Assembly: GCA_913009205.1 (NCBI GenBank) | Contig: CAJVYC010000015.1 | Coordinates: forward strand, 1-64,000 | Source of the DNA: an uncultured Fluviicola sp. | GTDB taxonomy: Bacteria; Bacteroidota; Bacteroidia; Flavobacteriales_D; Crocinitomicaceae | DNA: 64,000 nt | Reading direction: 5' to 3' | Shown here: piece by piece, positions 8,421 to 17,119 of the stretch | Layout: every line of letters begins with the position of its first letter | How positions within the stretch are numbered: position 1 is the first letter of the stretch | The notes under the pieces: model-generated | Told to the model about the DNA's origin: nothing | The model's database searches: none | The model's input: the letters and a program-made list of their open reading frames with translations, nothing else | Program-made: the position numbers and the translations under genes

Positions 8421-8573
8421 AACATCAAGTCGATGGTTTCTTGGTTGAATTTAATTCATTGAAGTTGCACAGAAGAAAATATTAATTCTTTAAAACTCGA
8501 TTGTTTGGCAAATTGCTCAAAAGAGTACGAATGTGTATCTTGCGGTCAACTGAGCAACAACCCAAAACAATCA

Positions 8574-10901
8574 ATGATCCGTTTTTCCTTTCTATTTATC
8601 GCTATCTTCTTTTTTAGCAATTCAAGCTTTGCGCAAAACGATTCTTTGAATCAAGTCAAATACTGGAAATTCAGAAATAATTTTTTAGAGAAATTTATCA
8701 AAATTGGATCTGAGCAAGGCGAAAGTTTACCTGCTGGTTCTTTAGTGCCAGCCCGTTGTATTGATAATATCGTTTCAGATGGGACAGACCTCGCGAAATA
8801 TAAGTACACTGATTACGGTGAAATGCACTGGGGAGATGGAATGATTCGACACGGTCATTACTTGGCATTGTTGGCTACCGAATACGCATTGAAGAAGAAG
8901 TATGATCAAGACCCAATTGGAACATTAAATGAACTGTATTATGCTATTCAAGTCATCAACCGATTGGATTTGGCTGCAGAATCTGAATTGAATTATGATT
9001 ACGGTACCAGCTTCGAGGGCGTTTTAAATGGTTTTTATTTGAGAGAAGATATTCCCGAAGACTTCTGCTTAAATTGGGCAGATGAGCAGATGAAATTCAG
9101 ATGTACGAATTCAGCATTTTATGAAAATAATAATGTTGCGAAACTAAGCGATCCAACTCATAACTATTACATTAAGCCACACTCGTCGTATCAAAATGGC
9201 CCAAGTATGGATCAAATGTCAAGTTTAATGGTAGGATTGTTAATGATTGAGAAACTTGTAGATAATTGCTTAATCCAGCCCAAGGAAACGGACAAAGAAT
9301 TAGAATTGATACGCGAAACGAAAGCCATTACACATCGATTGGTGAAATATGCCTCGGATAGAAACTGGGAATTGATTGATGTAAATGGTTGGCCTGTTGC
9401 AAATGGAGGAGGAGATTTGTCTGCATCTGCTTATCCATATGTGATGGCGGCTCACAAAATTACAGGACTTCCAATTGATACATATGCTCAATATTTTTAT
9501 AGAAGAAGACTTAAATTCCACCCCAAATACTTTGAAATGCAACACTGCCTTACGGGCTTTGGAACTTCTGGAGATCTCCCCGAGCAGGCCGCGGCATGTG
9601 AAAACTTGAAAAAAGGTCTTTTCCATCCTGGAATGCGATCGATGTATAAAAAACTGGCGCCTGGTGCTATTCCGGGTCCATTGAACAACCAAAACACTTC
9701 TACATATTTGGATTGGAGTTTTTCAGGGAATCACCATTCGATCAATATATCAAAACCGATTTGGAAGAACAATTTCGCAAACAATCAGACGGCTCGATCT
9801 CAATCGAATAAAAAAGACAACTTGGAACCTGGAATGCGATCCTTGGAAGGAGTGAAGTCCTACAACCTTGCTATTATTTTTAATTTGGGAATAATTGCTG
9901 GACATTGGGAAAGCAGCATGGCGCATTATTTTGGGAATAAAACAGAAAACCGCCAACTGGAATTGACCAATGTACTTTTATACGATCAAGTTCCGCAAGC
10001 TTCAAGAGAGTTTTATAGAAGTTATTTGGATGGAATGCCTGTTACTGGACCATACAATATTATTGGATTCAACTGGACGCCAGATCCAGAGGGGCCATGG
10101 TACGAGAAAAACTTGTGCGCAGCGAATGGTTGGGGTGCTGACTTCAGATGGACGGAATCAGATCAAACATTGGGTCAAGGAACAAAAGAAGGCGTTTACA
10201 GCGGTCTTGATTACATGTTGATGCACAACCTTTACTATTTAATTTACAGTGACGATTTACCAGAATTTAAACAATCGTTCAATTGCTTTTGCGATGAAAA
10301 GTTGCGTGTAGAATTTGCGAACACAATTGATGGTGAAGAAAAAGAAGCGTACAGAAAATTGAATTCAAAATTGAAGTATGTTCCAACCTGTCAATCCAAT
10401 GTTTTTGAGTCCATGTTCAATAGAGTCAGCCAAGAGTTTGATATTGCCCCACTTTTCGATGATTATCCAGAACTTGGAATTGAAACAGTGCGCTACCAAA
10501 CAATGGATGCATCGGTTGAGGCAGGAGGGAATCTCAATATTAAATCGCACTTTGTTATTTACAGCGAAAAAACATTAACGGTTGAAAAGCACGGCCGTTT
10601 GAATACCATTAGTGGAGACATTTACTTGAAAGATAGAGCTGTTATTGACCTGACAGGCGAATTGAGATTAGGAGCAGGGACTAAGCTGATGATTAGTTCA
10701 AACGCGAAACTGATCATGCATCCCGGAGCCCGAATAATTTTGGAGGAAGGCGCGCAATTGCATATTGAGGAATCTGGCAAGTTGGAATTTTACAACGGAG
10801 CCGAAATTATTACGGTTGGAGAAAACGTCGATATGATTATTCAAGGATCAATCAAAATGGTAGACGGCGGAATGTTCTCCGTGACGCCGCGTATTCGATA
10901 G
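8574..10901 (+). CDS. Large exported protein of unknown function, beta-helix tail
   Basis: I start at ATG 8574, which gives a clean signal peptide (FSFLFIAIFFFSNSSFAQ); the frame extends to a TTG at 8505 but those 23 residues are hydrophilic. The mature protein (about 755 residues) has a helical N-terminal half with motifs GEMHWGDGMIRHGHYL, ANGGGDLSASAYPYVMAAHK and many aromatic/His residues, reminiscent of alpha-barrel sugar-acting enzymes. This is only a resemblance. Residues about 660-775 are short regular beta repeats (GGNLNIKSHF, GRLNTISGDIYL, GELRLGAGTKLMI, GARIILEEGAQLHI), the pattern of a beta-solenoid. No T9SS sorting domain is visible. The GT-C gene begins one base after the stop, so the two are expressed together; a role in a surface or periplasmic glycan is inference. 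Confidence 0.75.
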   Translation: MIRFSFLFIAIFFFSNSSFAQNDSLNQVKYWKFRNNFLEKFIKIGSEQGESLPAGSLVPARCIDNIVSDGTDLAKYKYTDYGEMHWGDGMIRHGHYLALLATEYALKKKYDQDPIGTLNELYYAIQVINRLDLAAESELNYDYGTSFEGVLNGFYLREDIPEDFCLNWADEQMKFRCTNSAFYENNNVAKLSDPTHNYYIKPHSSYQNGPSMDQMSSLMVGLLMIEKLVDNCLIQPKETDKELELIRETKAITHRLVKYASDRNWELIDVNGWPVANGGGDLSASAYPYVMAAHKITGLPIDTYAQYFYRRRLKFHPKYFEMQHCLTGFGTSGDLPEQAAACENLKKGLFHPGMRSMYKKLAPGAIPGPLNNQNTSTYLDWSFSGNHHSINISKPIWKNNFANNQTARSQSNKKDNLEPGMRSLEGVKSYNLAIIFNLGIIAGHWESSMAHYFGNKTENRQLELTNVLLYDQVPQASREFYRSYLDGMPVTGPYNIIGFNWTPDPEGPWYEKNLCAANGWGADFRWTESDQTLGQGTKEGVYSGLDYMLMHNLYYLIYSDDLPEFKQSFNCFCDEKLRVEFANTIDGEEKEAYRKLNSKLKYVPTCQSNVFESMFNRVSQEFDIAPLFDDYPELGIETVRYQTMDASVEAGGNLNIKSHFVIYSEKTLTVEKHGRLNTISGDIYLKDRAVIDLTGELRLGAGTKLMISSNAKLIMHPGARIILEEGAQLHIEESGKLEFYNGAEIITVGENVDMIIQGSIKMVDGGMFSVTPRIR

Positions 10902-10902
10902 A

Positions 10903-12357
10903 ATGAGATCCGCTTTAACTAAAATAAATCCGAGTGGTTTTGTCGCAATCTTCGCACTTGTTTTCGCGTATATTCTATTCAAAATTTTTAATGTTCCAAT
11001 TACGCACGATGAGGTTGCAACTACGGTGTTTTACAGTAAAACAAGCATTTGGGATATCATTATGTATAAGAATCCACTGCCGAACAATCATATTTTGAAC
11101 ACCTTACTGACCAAGCTTTGCCTCTTCGTTTTTGGAGCTGAAGATTGGATCATACGAATCCCGAATTTACTTTCGTTTATCCTTTATGCAATTGGAGCGT
11201 ACCGAATTGTGAAAGCCATTCTTCCAAAAGATTCTCTTTTTTATATTCCTGCTGCCCTACTTTTCGTTGCTAGCCCTTACGTGTTGGACTTTTTCGGCTT
11301 GTGCCGAGGTTATGGAATGTCAGTAGCGTTTTGTACGTTATCAGTGGGTTATGTGATCACCGGGTTCTCTAATTTCAACCGAAAGAAAATTTGCTATGGA
11401 TTAACATTCGCGATGCTTGCGTCTTATGCAAACTTCACGTTGTTGGTGTTTTGGGCAGCCATCACCTTACTTACTTGGATCTATTTTTATTTCGATTTCA
11501 AAAAGAACAACTCAAATCTTATTAAACCGACGCTGTATCTCTTTTTGTCAAGCGCGGCATATATTACTTTGATTGCCATTCCTCTTTACAAAATGCAAAG
11601 CACGGAGCAGTTCGAGTTTTGGACGTCAACCGGATTTTTCAATGAAACTATTTTGCCTTTGGTTCATCATTCGAAGTACGATTCCAGAATATTCATCACA
11701 TCTGATTTCATTGCTTGGTTTAGCGTGGCCTTGCTTTTATTCAACAGCATTTATATTCTGATAGAGCTCAAGAAATTGGGTTCGAAACTTGATCTGCTGT
11801 CAAAACCAATAACAATTGCGACGCTTATAATTTTACTCACGGCAGGAATCAATATGCTTCAAGTTTTGATTTTGGATACACCAAACCTCAATGGACGAAC
11901 GGCGCTTTTCTTTTATCCTCTGTTCATCATTGCGTTGATTTCATCGTATGATTTTTTCAAGAATCGAAATCTCGTTGGATTTAGAATTGGCTTTTCAATC
12001 TTAATGACCGCCTTGTTGATTCACCATGTTGTTCATACTTCAAAACCCTATTCTGTGCGAGAATGGTCCTACGACTCGAATACATTGAAAGTAACTGAAT
12101 GGATTTACAATCATTCGGATAGAGGAGGTGCTTCGCTTGCCACAAATTGGATTTTTAATCCTTCATTTCAATTTTACGTTTATTTAGACGAATGTTCTCA
12201 GCTTGATTTAAAACCGAGTAACCGAGAAATAAACCCAAATATTGGCGCAGACTATTATTATATAATGGAGGAAGATTACCCCTTACTGAAAGAGAAGTTT
12301 AGACCTGTTCTTAAGTTTGAGAATAAGTGCTGGTTGCTAAGACGAATTCCAGATTGA
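10903..12357 (+). CDS. GT-C family membrane glycosyltransferase (ArnT/PMT-like)
   Basis: A 484-residue polytopic membrane protein with 10 to 12 hydrophobic segments. The first extracytoplasmic loop carries the catalytic-type acidic pair in PITHDEVATT, the DE signature of the dolichyl/undecaprenyl-phosphate-sugar-dependent GT39/GT83-like enzymes. It is followed by NHILNTLLTKL and WIIRIPNLLSF, typical of the first cytoplasmic-side helices of that fold. The last 110 residues are soluble (VREWSYDSNTLKVTEWIYNH) and would be periplasmic. It should transfer a lipid-linked sugar to an exported acceptor; substrate and acceptor are unknown. It lies one base after the exported protein gene at 8574, its most likely functional partner. 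Confidence 0.75.
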   Translation: MRSALTKINPSGFVAIFALVFAYILFKIFNVPITHDEVATTVFYSKTSIWDIIMYKNPLPNNHILNTLLTKLCLFVFGAEDWIIRIPNLLSFILYAIGAYRIVKAILPKDSLFYIPAALLFVASPYVLDFFGLCRGYGMSVAFCTLSVGYVITGFSNFNRKKICYGLTFAMLASYANFTLLVFWAAITLLTWIYFYFDFKKNNSNLIKPTLYLFLSSAAYITLIAIPLYKMQSTEQFEFWTSTGFFNETILPLVHHSKYDSRIFITSDFIAWFSVALLLFNSIYILIELKKLGSKLDLLSKPITIATLIILLTAGINMLQVLILDTPNLNGRTALFFYPLFIIALISSYDFFKNRNLVGFRIGFSILMTALLIHHVVHTSKPYSVREWSYDSNTLKVTEWIYNHSDRGGASLATNWIFNPSFQFYVYLDECSQLDLKPSNREINPNIGADYYYIMEEDYPLLKEKFRPVLKFENKCWLLRRIPD

Positions 12358-12512
12358 AATAAACTACTGAAGCAACGCTGGAAAGTGAAGAACCCATAAG
12401 GAATCAACTTAAGAATTCTATTTTATCGTTGCTTTAAGCTTTCAAAGTACACTAATAATCGTGAATTAAATGTACCTTAATGAAAACGACATTAAATTAT
12501 AAAAAGTAAACA

Positions 12513-12827
12513 ATGATAATACAATTTAATACAGACAAAACAGTAAGTGGCAAAGAAAGAGGCAGTACTTATTTTACCGACTTAATCCAAAATGATTTAG
12601 AAAGATTCAGTTCTCATGTAACTAGAGTGGAAGTTCATCTTTCTGATGAAAATGGCAAGAAAGAAGGACATAAAGATATACGCTGTTTAATGGAAGCTCG
12701 AATCGAGGGGTACCAACCTATCGTTGTTACAAGTCAAGAAAACAATGTAGAAAAATCTGTTTCAGAAGCACTTGTAAAAATGAAAGCTTCACTTAAAACA
12801 ATTATCGGTAAAGCTTCAAATCATTAA
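12513..12827 (+). CDS. HPF/RaiA-family ribosome-associated protein
   Basis: A 104-residue protein matching the N-terminal (short) HPF/RaiA fold: beta strand IIQFNTD, helix through LIQNDLERF, paired strands VTRVEVHLSDENG and IRCLMEARIEGYQPIVVTSQ, and a second helix (VEKSVSEALVKMKASLKTIIGK). Short HPF proteins bind the 30S decoding region and promote hibernation or resting ribosomes in stationary phase. The sequence lacks the C-terminal dimerisation domain of long HPF. It is a single-gene unit closed by a good terminator at 12890. Confidence 0.85.
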   Translation: MIIQFNTDKTVSGKERGSTYFTDLIQNDLERFSSHVTRVEVHLSDENGKKEGHKDIRCLMEARIEGYQPIVVTSQENNVEKSVSEALVKMKASLKTIIGKASNH

Positions 12828-12889
12828 GCAATTTCCCTTTAACCTACTTAATAACAAATCAAGTATATTGAATACGTATGATCTAAATT

Positions 12890-12928
12890 AAAAAAGCCTC
12901 ATATATATTTAGTTTACAAGGCTTTTTT
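12890..12928 (+). terminator. Rho-independent terminator after HPF gene
   Basis: AAAAAAGCCT pairs with AGGCTTTTTT (12919-12928) across a 19-base AT-rich loop, giving a ten-pair stem with U-runs on both strands. It can end HPF transcription and also read-through from the minus strand. Confidence 0.75.
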
Positions 12929-13002
12929 AATTCTTAGTGATTCAAGTAGTGACGAAAAAATTATGATTTCTTTCCAGAGGAAAGCCCTTCAACTACATTT
13001 TT

Positions 13003-13139
13003 CTAGCTAAACTCCAAAATACGAATAGGGAAAGGGATGCTTATTCCTTTTTCATAGAATGCTTTCCTCAAGGCGATTATTGACTTTCACGAGAAATAAG
13101 AAAGTTTTTCTCACCAGTTTCCGCAATCCAATAGCGTAA
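13003..13139 (-). pseudogene. Remnant of MscS-type mechanosensitive channel C-terminus
   Basis: On the minus strand, directly downstream of the DUF2461 gene, one frame reads LRYWIAETGEKNFLISRESQ and then a stop. Shifted by one base, another reads ALRKAFYEKGISIPFPIRIL followed by EFS and TAG (13003-13005). Joined by one inserted base (near 13085) they give the conserved C-terminal end of MscS-family channels, including the GISIPFPIR motif. A TGA precedes the first part and nothing upstream belongs to the family, so only the last 45 or so codons remain. A deletion removed the rest, leaving it next to DUF2461. Confidence 0.7.
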
Positions 13140-13169
13140 TCAATTGTAAATGTGTAAAGCGATTTCAGT

Positions 13170-13856
13170 TTAGTCGATTGGTGTGCCGTTCGAATCAGTT
13201 GTCAAAATTTCACTCATTAAATCGAAGAAAGGACGCATTTTTTTAAATGTTTCATTTGCAACTTGAGCAAAATCTTCAGCCAATACTTCCTCGTCAGAAA
13301 AGTTCTTTCCAAAAATAAATTGCTTGTACCTCAAAAGATCAATGTCTTTGTGTTCCTTATCAAATCCTTTCGGCGCCAATTTCAATTGTTCTCCATCAAG
13401 CGTTCCGAATGTTTCTAAAAAGTCTTTACTTGTAATAATCTCTCTCATTTCAGATGCATCCGTAGCGATTTCTTCACGAATACGTAATAAATCTTCCTTG
13501 CTTGGCCCCCAAAATCCTCCACCAATAAATGAATTACCTCCTGGTTGAATGTGGAAGTAATAACCTCCTCTTAATTGCTTTGTAGCTCTTTTAAACCCTC
13601 CACTCCAATTCGTTTTATAAGGTGCTTTGTCCTTGGAAAATCGAACGTCTCTATAGATTCGATACAAACTCTTTTTTCCTGAAATCGTTTCAATAGTATC
13701 GTGTTCGTTCATCAATCCCAACAACTCGTCAGCAAAAGCAATAATTTCCTCGTGCTGTTTCACATATTCTGGCTTGTTCTCTTGGAACCAGTCGCGGTCA
13801 TTGTTCTTGCCTAATTTTTTTAAAAATGTAATGCTATCTTTTGAAATTGCTGCCAT
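13170..13856 (-). CDS. DUF2461 domain-containing protein
   Basis: A 228-residue protein belonging to DUF2461 (TIGR02453 type). Family features seen are the start FLKKLGKNNDRDWFQENK, the middle SLYRIYRDVRFSKDKAPYKT and the Gly-rich GGYYFHIQPGGNSFIGGGFW, ending in the helical KKMRPFFDLMSEIL. Length equals the family norm of about 220. No signal peptide. Biochemical function is not established. ATG at 13856 follows no close neighbour, so it is probably monocistronic; the MscS remnant lies 30 bases downstream. Confidence 0.9.
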   Translation of the reverse strand: MAAISKDSITFLKKLGKNNDRDWFQENKPEYVKQHEEIIAFADELLGLMNEHDTIETISGKKSLYRIYRDVRFSKDKAPYKTNWSGGFKRATKQLRGGYYFHIQPGGNSFIGGGFWGPSKEDLLRIREEIATDASEMREIITSKDFLETFGTLDGEQLKLAPKGFDKEHKDIDLLRYKQFIFGKNFSDEEVLAEDFAQVANETFKKMRPFFDLMSEILTTDSNGTPID

Positions 13857-13960
13857 TATTACACGATTTATTCAGACTTTAAAGCTAACGAAAGATGTAA
13901 CCTATTCAAAAGAAAATGGATGAATTAGTTTCGCCTCAATTGAACCATTGTAATGTAAAT

Positions 13961-14383
13961 TTATTTAATTGGACGAATTATAAAGTCGACTCTACGGTTC
14001 GCCAACTCTGCTTCTTTATTCTCTTCAGGCCATATTAAAGGGAGTTGGTCGCTGTATCCTTCGAAACTTAATTTGGATTTGTCGGCACCTGCATGAATTA
14101 AGTATTTGTATGCCTTTCGTGCCCTCCTTTTACTTAATCGATACGAAGGTCCGCAGCAGACGTGTCCGCGAACATGAACGTGAATTGAATCCTTGTTGAT
14201 TTGTTCGACCAAATAGTTGAGTAGGTATTGGTAATTTGGATCTACACGGAATTCACTGCCTGTGTATTTCATGTTGAAATCAAACAGGAATTCGTTCGGA
14301 CCTAGGGAATCTTTCTTTTGTGCAACGGCGCTAGTTGAAAGTAACACATAGAGTAGGGCTATTGATGGAAATTGTATTCTCAT
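13961..14383 (-). CDS. OmpA-like periplasmic protein
   Basis: A 140-residue exported protein with a signal peptide (IALLYVLLSTSAVAQ, residues 7-21). Residues 60-138 are an OmpA-type peptidoglycan-associating domain: VHVRGHVCCGPSYRLSKRRARKAYKYL, LSFEGYSDQLPL and the final ANRRVDFII. The canonical Asp and Arg that hold diaminopimelate are represented by GYSDQ and NRRVDF. It lacks a beta-barrel or lipobox. Its ATG immediately follows the TAA of the frameshifted OmpA gene at 14384, so both came from one transcript and probably arose by duplication. Confidence 0.75.
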   Translation of the reverse strand: MRIQFPSIALLYVLLSTSAVAQKKDSLGPNEFLFDFNMKYTGSEFRVDPNYQYLLNYLVEQINKDSIHVHVRGHVCCGPSYRLSKRRARKAYKYLIHAGADKSKLSFEGYSDQLPLIWPEENKEAELANRRVDFIIRPIK

Positions 14384-14943
14384 TTACTTGCTGAATACTA
14401 TGTCTACACGACGGTTGCGCATTCTATCTGCATCATTTTTCTCTGGATACGAAATGGGTTGAGAATTACTGAAGCCTTTAAACGTGAGTCTATTTTTATC
14501 AATTCCCTTTTTCACAAGGTCTCTGTAAACGATCTTGGCCCTGTTTTTACTCGCTTTCATATTGTTTTCACAGTAGACATGACCTCGAATTTCCGCTTTT
14601 AAAGTTGAATGCTTTTTTAAGGTTTTGTAGAGATAATCAAGGTAAGCTTGGTCCTCCGATAAAACATCATTTGTTCCTTCTTGAAATAGGATAGATAAGG
14701 CAATAGGTCTGTTTTCCACTATTTCTTCCAGGGCTGGTATTTCAAGCGGTTTCGAACCTTTTCCGTTGAAGTTATCTTTAGAGAACTCGGTTCGATTAAG
14801 TCAACGTGTTCTAACAATTTCCCTTTTGAAAGTCCTGTTGCTTCTGAAGCGATCGTATCAAAATAGATAGACTTCATTTCAACTTTCGCCAATGAAGCAA
14901 AAGAGGAAAGGACCAATCCAAGAAGTAACAACAATTTCATCAA
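14384..14943 (-). pseudogene. OmpA-like gene split by a frameshift
   Basis: The first part (14943 to about 14800) gives a signal peptide (LLLLLGLVLSSFASLA) and residues up to LLEHVD. Staying in that frame ends at a TAG (14719-14721) in unlikely sequence (VRNRLKYQPWKK). Shifting by one base near 14799-14802 gives a sensible continuation (LNRTEFSKDNFNGKGSKPLE, then IPALEEIVENRPIALSILF) that runs into an OmpA domain (AEIRGHVYCENNMKASKNRA, MRNRRVDIVFSK). A GTG at 14719 could start the second part alone but would lack export. I read it as one OmpA-like gene of about 185 residues broken by a one-base deletion, or a sequencing error. Confidence 0.7.
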
Positions 14944-14978
14944 TTAATTAAACGTAAAGTTGAAGTGTTAGGTTACAA

Positions 14979-15013
14979 AAAAGCCCGTCTCGATTAAATC
15001 GTGACGGGCTTTT
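14979..15013 (-). terminator. Bidirectional terminator downstream of M16 operon
   Basis: AAAAGCCCGTC (14979-14989) pairs perfectly with GACGGGCTTTT (15003-15013), 11 base pairs, with an inner CGAT/ATCG extension. It is placed 18 bases after the stop of the M16 operon (15031), which it should terminate. Confidence 0.85.
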
Positions 15014-15030
15014 AATGGTATTGATACTAT

Positions 15031-17112
15031 TTATTTGAACTCGTTCAAATCAACTTTCACGTTAATTTCACGAGACTTAACTTTTCCTGACAATTGCATT
15101 CCGCTCACGAATAAGTTAATCGTATCAGGGAATAAGAAACCGCCATATTCTTTATAATCAGCATAAGTATATGTTACTTCTTGCATTCCTTGCTCCGTTG
15201 CAGCCATCATAACAGATGCAGTTTTTTGGAATGTTTCTTTGTCGAAGTATTCGAAGGTCACCTTTTTCGATTCGGTCAATTTAAGAACGTAACAAGGTTT
15301 ACCGTCGTATATTTCAATCCCCGTTAATTCGTAATCCATTCCAGATTCAGCGTAGTTCATTTCAGGAATTAAACCGTAAGATTTCTTTTTCTCAACGATT
15401 TCTTCTTCTGTCATTACTTTTGCTCCGCCTTGTCCTCCGCTTCCGCCTTGCTTACCATCAAAGTGTGACTTCTGAATAGTCATCCCCATCATTTCCATCT
15501 TCGAACCTTCAGCTCCTTTTGCAGTCCAAATTGTTGTCGATAATACTGGTCCAGGTGCTTGAGGGATCTTCATCTCAATTATAGTTTTGTGTGTTTTAAC
15601 ACTTTTCAATTTCTTTTTCAAGGCTTTTCCAATAGACCCCACGGCCATCATTGTTGAGTATTTTTCCAATAATTGATCTGCAGAAATATCAGCTTCCATT
15701 TTTTCAGATGCCTCATTTCCGAAAGCGTCTAACTTTTCGATTTTACCGTCTGAATCAAACTTCGTGATTCTGTCAATAACTTCTTCGTTACCTACAACAA
15801 CAATGTTACAGTTACTCCCTGTCATGTACTTTTGCGCAACCATCAAAATATCCTCTTTAGTGACAGCCTCCAATTGTTTCAAGTACGTTTGGTAATAATC
15901 TTTTGGCAATTCATTTCTGATAATGTTCAATGCAAATCGCGCAACGGTTGAAGGCTGCTCCAAAGAACGGGCAAAACTTCCTGCCATTGAAGATTTCGTC
16001 ATGCTTAGCTCTTCATCTTCCACAAGTCCTAGAGTTATACGATCTAACTCCATAAGAATTTCAACGATTGCTGAATCCGTTACATCGTTTCTAAAGTTAC
16101 CTCCTGCAGAGAAAGTACTTCCGTAATTATCAACGCTAGCTCTTGATCTACAACCGTAAGTGTATCCTTTATCTTCTCTTAAGTTTTGCATCAAACGATT
16201 TCCGAATACTCCACCACCAAGAATTCCATCAAGAACTTTCAATTTCAAGTAATCTTCATTACTAGGTTTAATATCCAATGGATAAGTGATTGAAATCACA
16301 GATTGATCCGCGCCAGCTTTATTTACGAAAATAACTCTGTTTCCTTTTACACTATTAGCGCCAACTAATTCTGCTTTATAAACCGCGCCACCTGACCAAG
16401 AACCAAAATTCTTTTCAACTGCAATTTTAGTTTGTTTAAGAGTTATATCTCCAACAACAACTAAGTAACTTCCGTTCGGGGTAAAAGTTCTTTTAAAATA
16501 TTGAACGATTGATGCACGATCAATTTTATCTAAAGATTCTTGCGTCATTACTTCACCATAAGGGTGAGTACTTGGAAAGTTTGCAACTGCTCTTGCATTT
16601 CCTGACATTTCAGCTTCTTGAGATTTTGTAGCTAATAAGTTGTCTTCATTCTGTGAAATGATACGGTCAACTTCTGATTGTGGAAAGTTTGCGTTCATAA
16701 CAACATCAGACATAAGCCCAAGACCTTTGTCCATGTGCTTCGTTAAACAAGACATTGAAACATTGGTTGAACTAGCTCTTAAGCTTGCTCCCATATAATC
16801 AATGGCGTTATCTAGTTCATCTTTAGAACGGTTTTCCGTCCCAGACAAAATTAAAGAACCCGCAACTCCAGATAAACCTGCTTTGTCTCCTTCAACTTTA
16901 GGAGATGCTCCCATTGATAAGTTGAATGAAACACGAGGAAGTCTGTGATTTTCTGATAGAATTACTGTAATTCCGTTCGCTGTAGTAAAGACTTCAGAGT
17001 TTTTAATGTTAATTGTTGGAGCCGGTGCAGCTTCTGGACGAATAGAACGATCTATTTGTCCGAAAAGAACAGTAGGTAAAATTAACCCAAGTGTTAAAAT
17101 ATAATTTTTCAT
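15031..17112 (-). CDS. M16 peptidase homologue, inactive partner, with C-terminal extension
   Basis: A 693-residue exported M16-family protein (signal peptide residues 1-18, ILTLGLILPTVLFGQ). Two M16 half-domains occupy about 35-450; LREDKGYTYG and the second-domain pattern are intact. The HxxEH zinc motif is missing: at its place stands LSGVAGSLILSGTENRSKDE. So this is the non-catalytic subunit of a two-gene M16 pair. Residues about 485-693 add a domain typical of Bacteroidota (SKMEMMGMTIQKSHFDG, YELTGIEIYDGKPCYVLKLT) that resembles LolA/DUF-type lipid or substrate carriers. Seven bases separate it from the catalytic partner upstream; both should form a heterodimer acting on peptides in the periplasm. 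Confidence 0.85.
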   Translation of the reverse strand: MKNYILTLGLILPTVLFGQIDRSIRPEAAPAPTINIKNSEVFTTANGITVILSENHRLPRVSFNLSMGASPKVEGDKAGLSGVAGSLILSGTENRSKDELDNAIDYMGASLRASSTNVSMSCLTKHMDKGLGLMSDVVMNANFPQSEVDRIISQNEDNLLATKSQEAEMSGNARAVANFPSTHPYGEVMTQESLDKIDRASIVQYFKRTFTPNGSYLVVVGDITLKQTKIAVEKNFGSWSGGAVYKAELVGANSVKGNRVIFVNKAGADQSVISITYPLDIKPSNEDYLKLKVLDGILGGGVFGNRLMQNLREDKGYTYGCRSRASVDNYGSTFSAGGNFRNDVTDSAIVEILMELDRITLGLVEDEELSMTKSSMAGSFARSLEQPSTVARFALNIIRNELPKDYYQTYLKQLEAVTKEDILMVAQKYMTGSNCNIVVVGNEEVIDRITKFDSDGKIEKLDAFGNEASEKMEADISADQLLEKYSTMMAVGSIGKALKKKLKSVKTHKTIIEMKIPQAPGPVLSTTIWTAKGAEGSKMEMMGMTIQKSHFDGKQGGSGGQGGAKVMTEEEIVEKKKSYGLIPEMNYAESGMDYELTGIEIYDGKPCYVLKLTESKKVTFEYFDKETFQKTASVMMAATEQGMQEVTYTYADYKEYGGFLFPDTINLFVSGMQLSGKVKSREINVKVDLNEFK

Positions 17113-17119
17113 AGTCGTT

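Noticed and set aside
9300-9956. Several antisense frames inside the exported protein at 8574-10901
   Set aside because: No recognisable features, overlapping a continuous long gene with signal peptide.
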